From Fimousia sp045616445 (GTDB lineage: Bacteria > Bacillota > Clostridia > Lachnospirales > Lachnospiraceae), in assembly GCA_045616445.1 (NCBI GenBank), contig JAZLGR010000026.1, forward strand, positions 1 to 64,000: 64,000 nucleotides of DNA. The letters are read 5' to 3'. Within the stretch, counting starts at the first letter, position 1; every line of letters starts with the position of its first letter. Under the pieces are notes generated by a model. The model was not told the origin of the DNA, ran no database searches, and saw only the letters and a program-made list of their open reading frames with translations. Of the stretch, positions 61,492-64,000 are shown one piece after another. A program made the translations under genes and the position numbers.

Positions 61492-62871
61492 ATGTATCAG
61501 ATTGATTTTAAAAAGCCAATTCATGTTCATTTTATTGGAATCGGCGGTATCAGTATGAGTGGTCTTGCTGAAATTCTTTTAGAAGAACACTTTACTATTT
61601 CCGGATCCGACATGAACGAATCTGACATTACGAATAAATTAGTATCTTTAGGTGCAACTGTTGCAATTGGACAGAAAGCAGACAATATTACAGATGACAT
61701 CGATTTGGTTGTCTACACAGCAGCCATCCGCGAAGACAATCCGGAATTTCAGGCAGTCCTCGCCCACAACATTCCAAAGCTTACAAGAGCAGAGTTACTT
61801 GGACAGATGATGGACAACTACAAGAATCCGGTAGCCATCGCTGGTACCCATGGGAAGACAACTACAACCTCCATGTTATCCCACATTCTCTTAGCTGCAG
61901 ATGCAGATCCAACCATCAGTGTTGGCGGTATCTTAGATGCCATCGGCGGTAATATCCGCGTTGGTAAATCTGACATCTTAGTTACCGAAGCATGTGAATA
62001 TACAAACAGTTATCATTCCTTCCACCCTATGATCAGCATTATTTTAAATGTGGAAGAAGATCATATGGACTTCTTCAAAGATTTAGCAGACATTGAAAAA
62101 AGCTTCCAGACATTTGCACGCATCCTTCCAGAGAATGGATTACTGATCATCAACGGCGACATGGGCTGCGTGGATTACATCTGCGAAGGTGTGGATGCAG
62201 ACATCGTAACATTTGGCCTTGAGGGAGACAATTTAACTTATACTGCTGCCAACATCGGCTATGATGACCGCGGCAACGGATACTACGATTTAGTTGTCAA
62301 CGGACAGGTTACTGATCACATCTGCTTAAGTGTAAACGGCCGTCACAATATTATGAACTCCTTATCTGTGATTGCTGCTGCAAAGCAGATTGGCATTGAT
62401 ATGGCATTCATCAAGGAAGGTCTCCTCAATTTCACAGGAACCAAGCGTCGTTTTGATTACAAGGGCGAAGTGAATGGCATCACAGTCATCGACGACTATG
62501 CACATCACCCAACAGAAATCAGCGCCACATTGAATGCGGCTCAGAAGTATCCACACAACGAAATCTGGACCATCTTCCAGCCACACACCTACAGCCGTAC
62601 CATCGCTTTCTTAGATGACTTTGCAAAGAGCCTTTCCTTAAGCGATCATGTCATCTTAACTGACATCTATGCGGCACGTGAAAAGGATGAAGGCCTCGTC
62701 TCTTCCAGAGATATCGTAACAAGACTTGAACAACTTGGTGCAGATGTATATTATATTTCCGCTTTTGAGGACATCGAAAAATTTGTTTTAGAAAATTGTA
62801 AGAACAATGATTTGTTGATAACTATGGGTGCCGGAAACGTTGTAAATATCGGCGAAAACCTGGTTAAGTAA
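61492..62871 (+). CDS. murC: UDP-N-acetylmuramate-L-alanine ligase MurC
   Basis: 459 residues: IHVHFIGIGGISMSGLAEIL at the UDP-binding N terminus, the ATP loop AIAGTHGKTTTTSMLSHIL, EACEYTNSYHSFHP and DDYAHHPTEI. It adds the first alanine of the peptidoglycan stem peptide. It ends directly before the DnaA-box region. AAAGGAAAA precedes the ATG. Confidence 0.97.
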   Translation: MYQIDFKKPIHVHFIGIGGISMSGLAEILLEEHFTISGSDMNESDITNKLVSLGATVAIGQKADNITDDIDLVVYTAAIREDNPEFQAVLAHNIPKLTRAELLGQMMDNYKNPVAIAGTHGKTTTTSMLSHILLAADADPTISVGGILDAIGGNIRVGKSDILVTEACEYTNSYHSFHPMISIILNVEEDHMDFFKDLADIEKSFQTFARILPENGLLIINGDMGCVDYICEGVDADIVTFGLEGDNLTYTAANIGYDDRGNGYYDLVVNGQVTDHICLSVNGRHNIMNSLSVIAAAKQIGIDMAFIKEGLLNFTGTKRRFDYKGEVNGITVIDDYAHHPTEISATLNAAQKYPHNEIWTIFQPHTYSRTIAFLDDFAKSLSLSDHVILTDIYAAREKDEGLVSSRDIVTRLEQLGADVYYISAFEDIEKFVLENCKNNDLLITMGAGNVVNIGENLVK

Positions 62872-62874
62872 TAT

Positions 62875-63058
62875 TTATCCACATTATCCACAGGGTTATG
62901 CACAGAAATGTGTGCAAAAGCTCTGTGGATTATTTTTTTATTTATCCACATTGTGAATCATTTACAAATATCCATTTTTCAACGTTTTCACGCTGTTGAC
63001 CCCGACTTTTCCACATTATTCACACTTTCCACAATTCTTTTCCACGGTTTTCCCCACA
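62875..63058. promoter_or_regulatory. Cluster of DnaA boxes, origin-like or DnaA-controlled promoter
   Basis: Exact TTATCCACA boxes at 62875-62883, 62884-62892 and 62942-62950; one-mismatch boxes at 62896-62904, 62924-62932 (inverted), 63007-63015 and 63016-63024; weaker ones at 63025-63033, 63038-63046 and 63050-63058. Two groups are in direct 9-bp register. AT-rich stretches lie at 62931-62945 and about 63070-63105. Confidence 0.8.
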
Positions 63059-63069
63059 CCCCCTGGAAT

Positions 63070-63097
63070 TTGCTTTATTTTTTCAATGTGTTATATT
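63070..63097 (+). promoter_or_regulatory. Putative promoter of the dnaD-like gene
   Basis: TTGCTT (63070-63075), 16 bp, TATATT (63092-63097), directly after the DnaA boxes and 32 bp before the ATG. Confidence 0.5.
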
Positions 63098-63128
63098 TAT
63101 AGAGTATCATTTTTGAAAGGAAGATCAG

Positions 63129-64000
63129 ATGAAGCAGATTTCTCTTACTGGCAACTTAAAGCCACATACAACTACAATTGAAAATCAATTGATCGATCAG
63201 TATCTGGCCAAAGCAAGCGGTGAGAACATCAAGGTCCTGCTCATGCTTATGAGACTGAGCCAGGCCGGAGAACCACTCTCCCCTTCCATTCTTGCCCAAA
63301 AGCTTGATATGACCGTCAGTGCCATCAACCGCGCACTTTCCTATTGGGAAGAAGAGGGGCTTCTTGCATCCAGCGAACAGGAAACTGCATCAATGCCTGC
63401 CAGTGGACAGGGAGGGGCTATGCCGAATCAGACCACAGATACGACTCCGCCAAAACAGCAGTTATCTGTCCAGAAGATCAATCAGCTTCGAGAGAAGGAT
63501 GAGTTCTCTCATCTGATTTATATCACCGAGATTTATCTGCAGCATCCGATGACACAGAGCGAGTTAAACTCCCTCTCTTATATCTATGATACCCTGAAGA
63601 TGCCTGTTGATCTGATTGAATATCTGATCGAATACTGTGTCAGCAATCACAAGACGAGCTTCCATTATATCGAGAAGGTAGCCATCAACTGGCATGCACA
63701 AAATATCAAAACTCCGACCCAGGCGAAGAACGCATCCGCCTCTTATCAGAAGGAGTATTACCAGATTATGAAGACCATGGGACTTGGCGGCAAACCAACG
63801 CCAAAGCAGGTGGAATTTATGGAGCGCTGGCTCTACCAGAAGGGCTTTTCCATGAATCTCATCTTAGAAGCCTGCAATCGTACCATCATGGCAACCGGCA
63901 AAGCATCTTTCCCATATGCAGACAGCATTTTGGAATCCTGGGAGAAGGATCAGGTTCGTACCCTTCAGGATGTCTCTGCCGCAGATCAGCGCTTTGCCGC
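63129..64000 (+). CDS. dnaD: DnaD-like replication initiation protein, 3' end outside the window
   Basis: Open from an ATG with AAGGA 8 bp upstream to the window edge, at least 290 residues. It starts MKQISLTGNLKPHTTTIENQ. A winged-helix part at about 30-80 (VLLMLMRLSQAGEPLS; DMTVSAINRALSYWEEEGLL) is followed by a polar linker (about 85-115). A first DnaD C-terminal-type domain then has EYLIEYCVSNHKTSFHYIEK, and a second begins near QVEFMERWLYQKGFSMNLI. Such proteins help load the replicative helicase. The DnaA-box cluster upstream fits that role. Confidence 0.87.
   Translation, partial: MKQISLTGNLKPHTTTIENQLIDQYLAKASGENIKVLLMLMRLSQAGEPLSPSILAQKLDMTVSAINRALSYWEEEGLLASSEQETASMPASGQGGAMPNQTTDTTPPKQQLSVQKINQLREKDEFSHLIYITEIYLQHPMTQSELNSLSYIYDTLKMPVDLIEYLIEYCVSNHKTSFHYIEKVAINWHAQNIKTPTQAKNASASYQKEYYQIMKTMGLGGKPTPKQVEFMERWLYQKGFSMNLILEACNRTIMATGKASFPYADSILESWEKDQVRTLQDVSAADQRFA

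Overview
The window is a low-GC Firmicutes chromosome segment, most likely from a gut Lachnospiraceae (Clostridia). Supporting points are the paired GlgC/GlgD ADP-glucose enzymes, the hup-rqcP-divIC and tilS-hpt-ftsH clusters, YesL, LacI and CdaR-type regulators, strong GGAGG ribosome sites and near-consensus sigma-A promoters (17-bp spacers). The assignment rests on gene content; no rRNA is present. No CRISPR array, integrase or transposase gene was seen.

Layout. (1) 1-1.6 kb: the end of what looks like an integrative conjugative element (ParB and a replication-initiator-type HTH protein), abutting the 3' end of rlmD, a known insertion target of such elements. (2) 1.6-14.1 kb: housekeeping genes: rlmD, a YhaM-like exonuclease, mutS2, trmL, and a leftward series of radical SAM, DnaQ-type exonuclease, a 34-residue membrane peptide, VanW protein, HypE-like protein, Lrp regulator and aminotransferase. 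(3) 14.3-35 kb: a carbohydrate locus. It holds YitT, an esterase, a PfkB sugar kinase, MsmK ATPase, CdaR-type regulator, a sugar ABC importer, YesL plus an unknown membrane partner, and a five-gene operon (GH13_4 amylosucrase-like, esterase, GH3, GH32, LacI) divergent from a GH36 alpha-galactosidase. Together these could import raffinose-type and sucrose/fructan oligosaccharides, release galactose, glucose and fructose, and phosphorylate the fructose. Two matching LacI-type operators, one at the importer promoter and one at the hydrolase operon promoter, suggest joint control. (4) 35-42.4 kb: a PHP-fold protein that has lost its metal ligands, a mannose-family PTS operon (manXYZ-manO), a glucose-family EIICBA and a BglG/LicT antiterminator. 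Two 29-nt RAT sites, each overlapping a terminator, tie both PTS systems to this one antiterminator.

(5) 42.5-50.6 kb: a five-tRNA cluster (Tyr, Leu, Gly, Phe, Gly in transcription order) ending in a 67-bp palindrome, a neopullulanase-type GH13, ftsH, hpt, tilS, tRNA-Met, divIC, rqcP and hup. (6) 50.7-58.6 kb: acyl-ACP thioesterase, cvfB and a CPBP protease rightward; pth-mfd-prsA leftward. (7) 58.6-64 kb: glgC-glgD, murC, then a dense cluster of DnaA boxes in front of a dnaD-like gene that runs off the window. This cluster resembles a replication origin or a DnaA-controlled promoter and is the most striking non-coding signal.

Intrinsic terminators bound most transcription units. The sugar transporter, PTS and glycogen genes have a visibly different, translation-optimised codon choice compared with the housekeeping genes.
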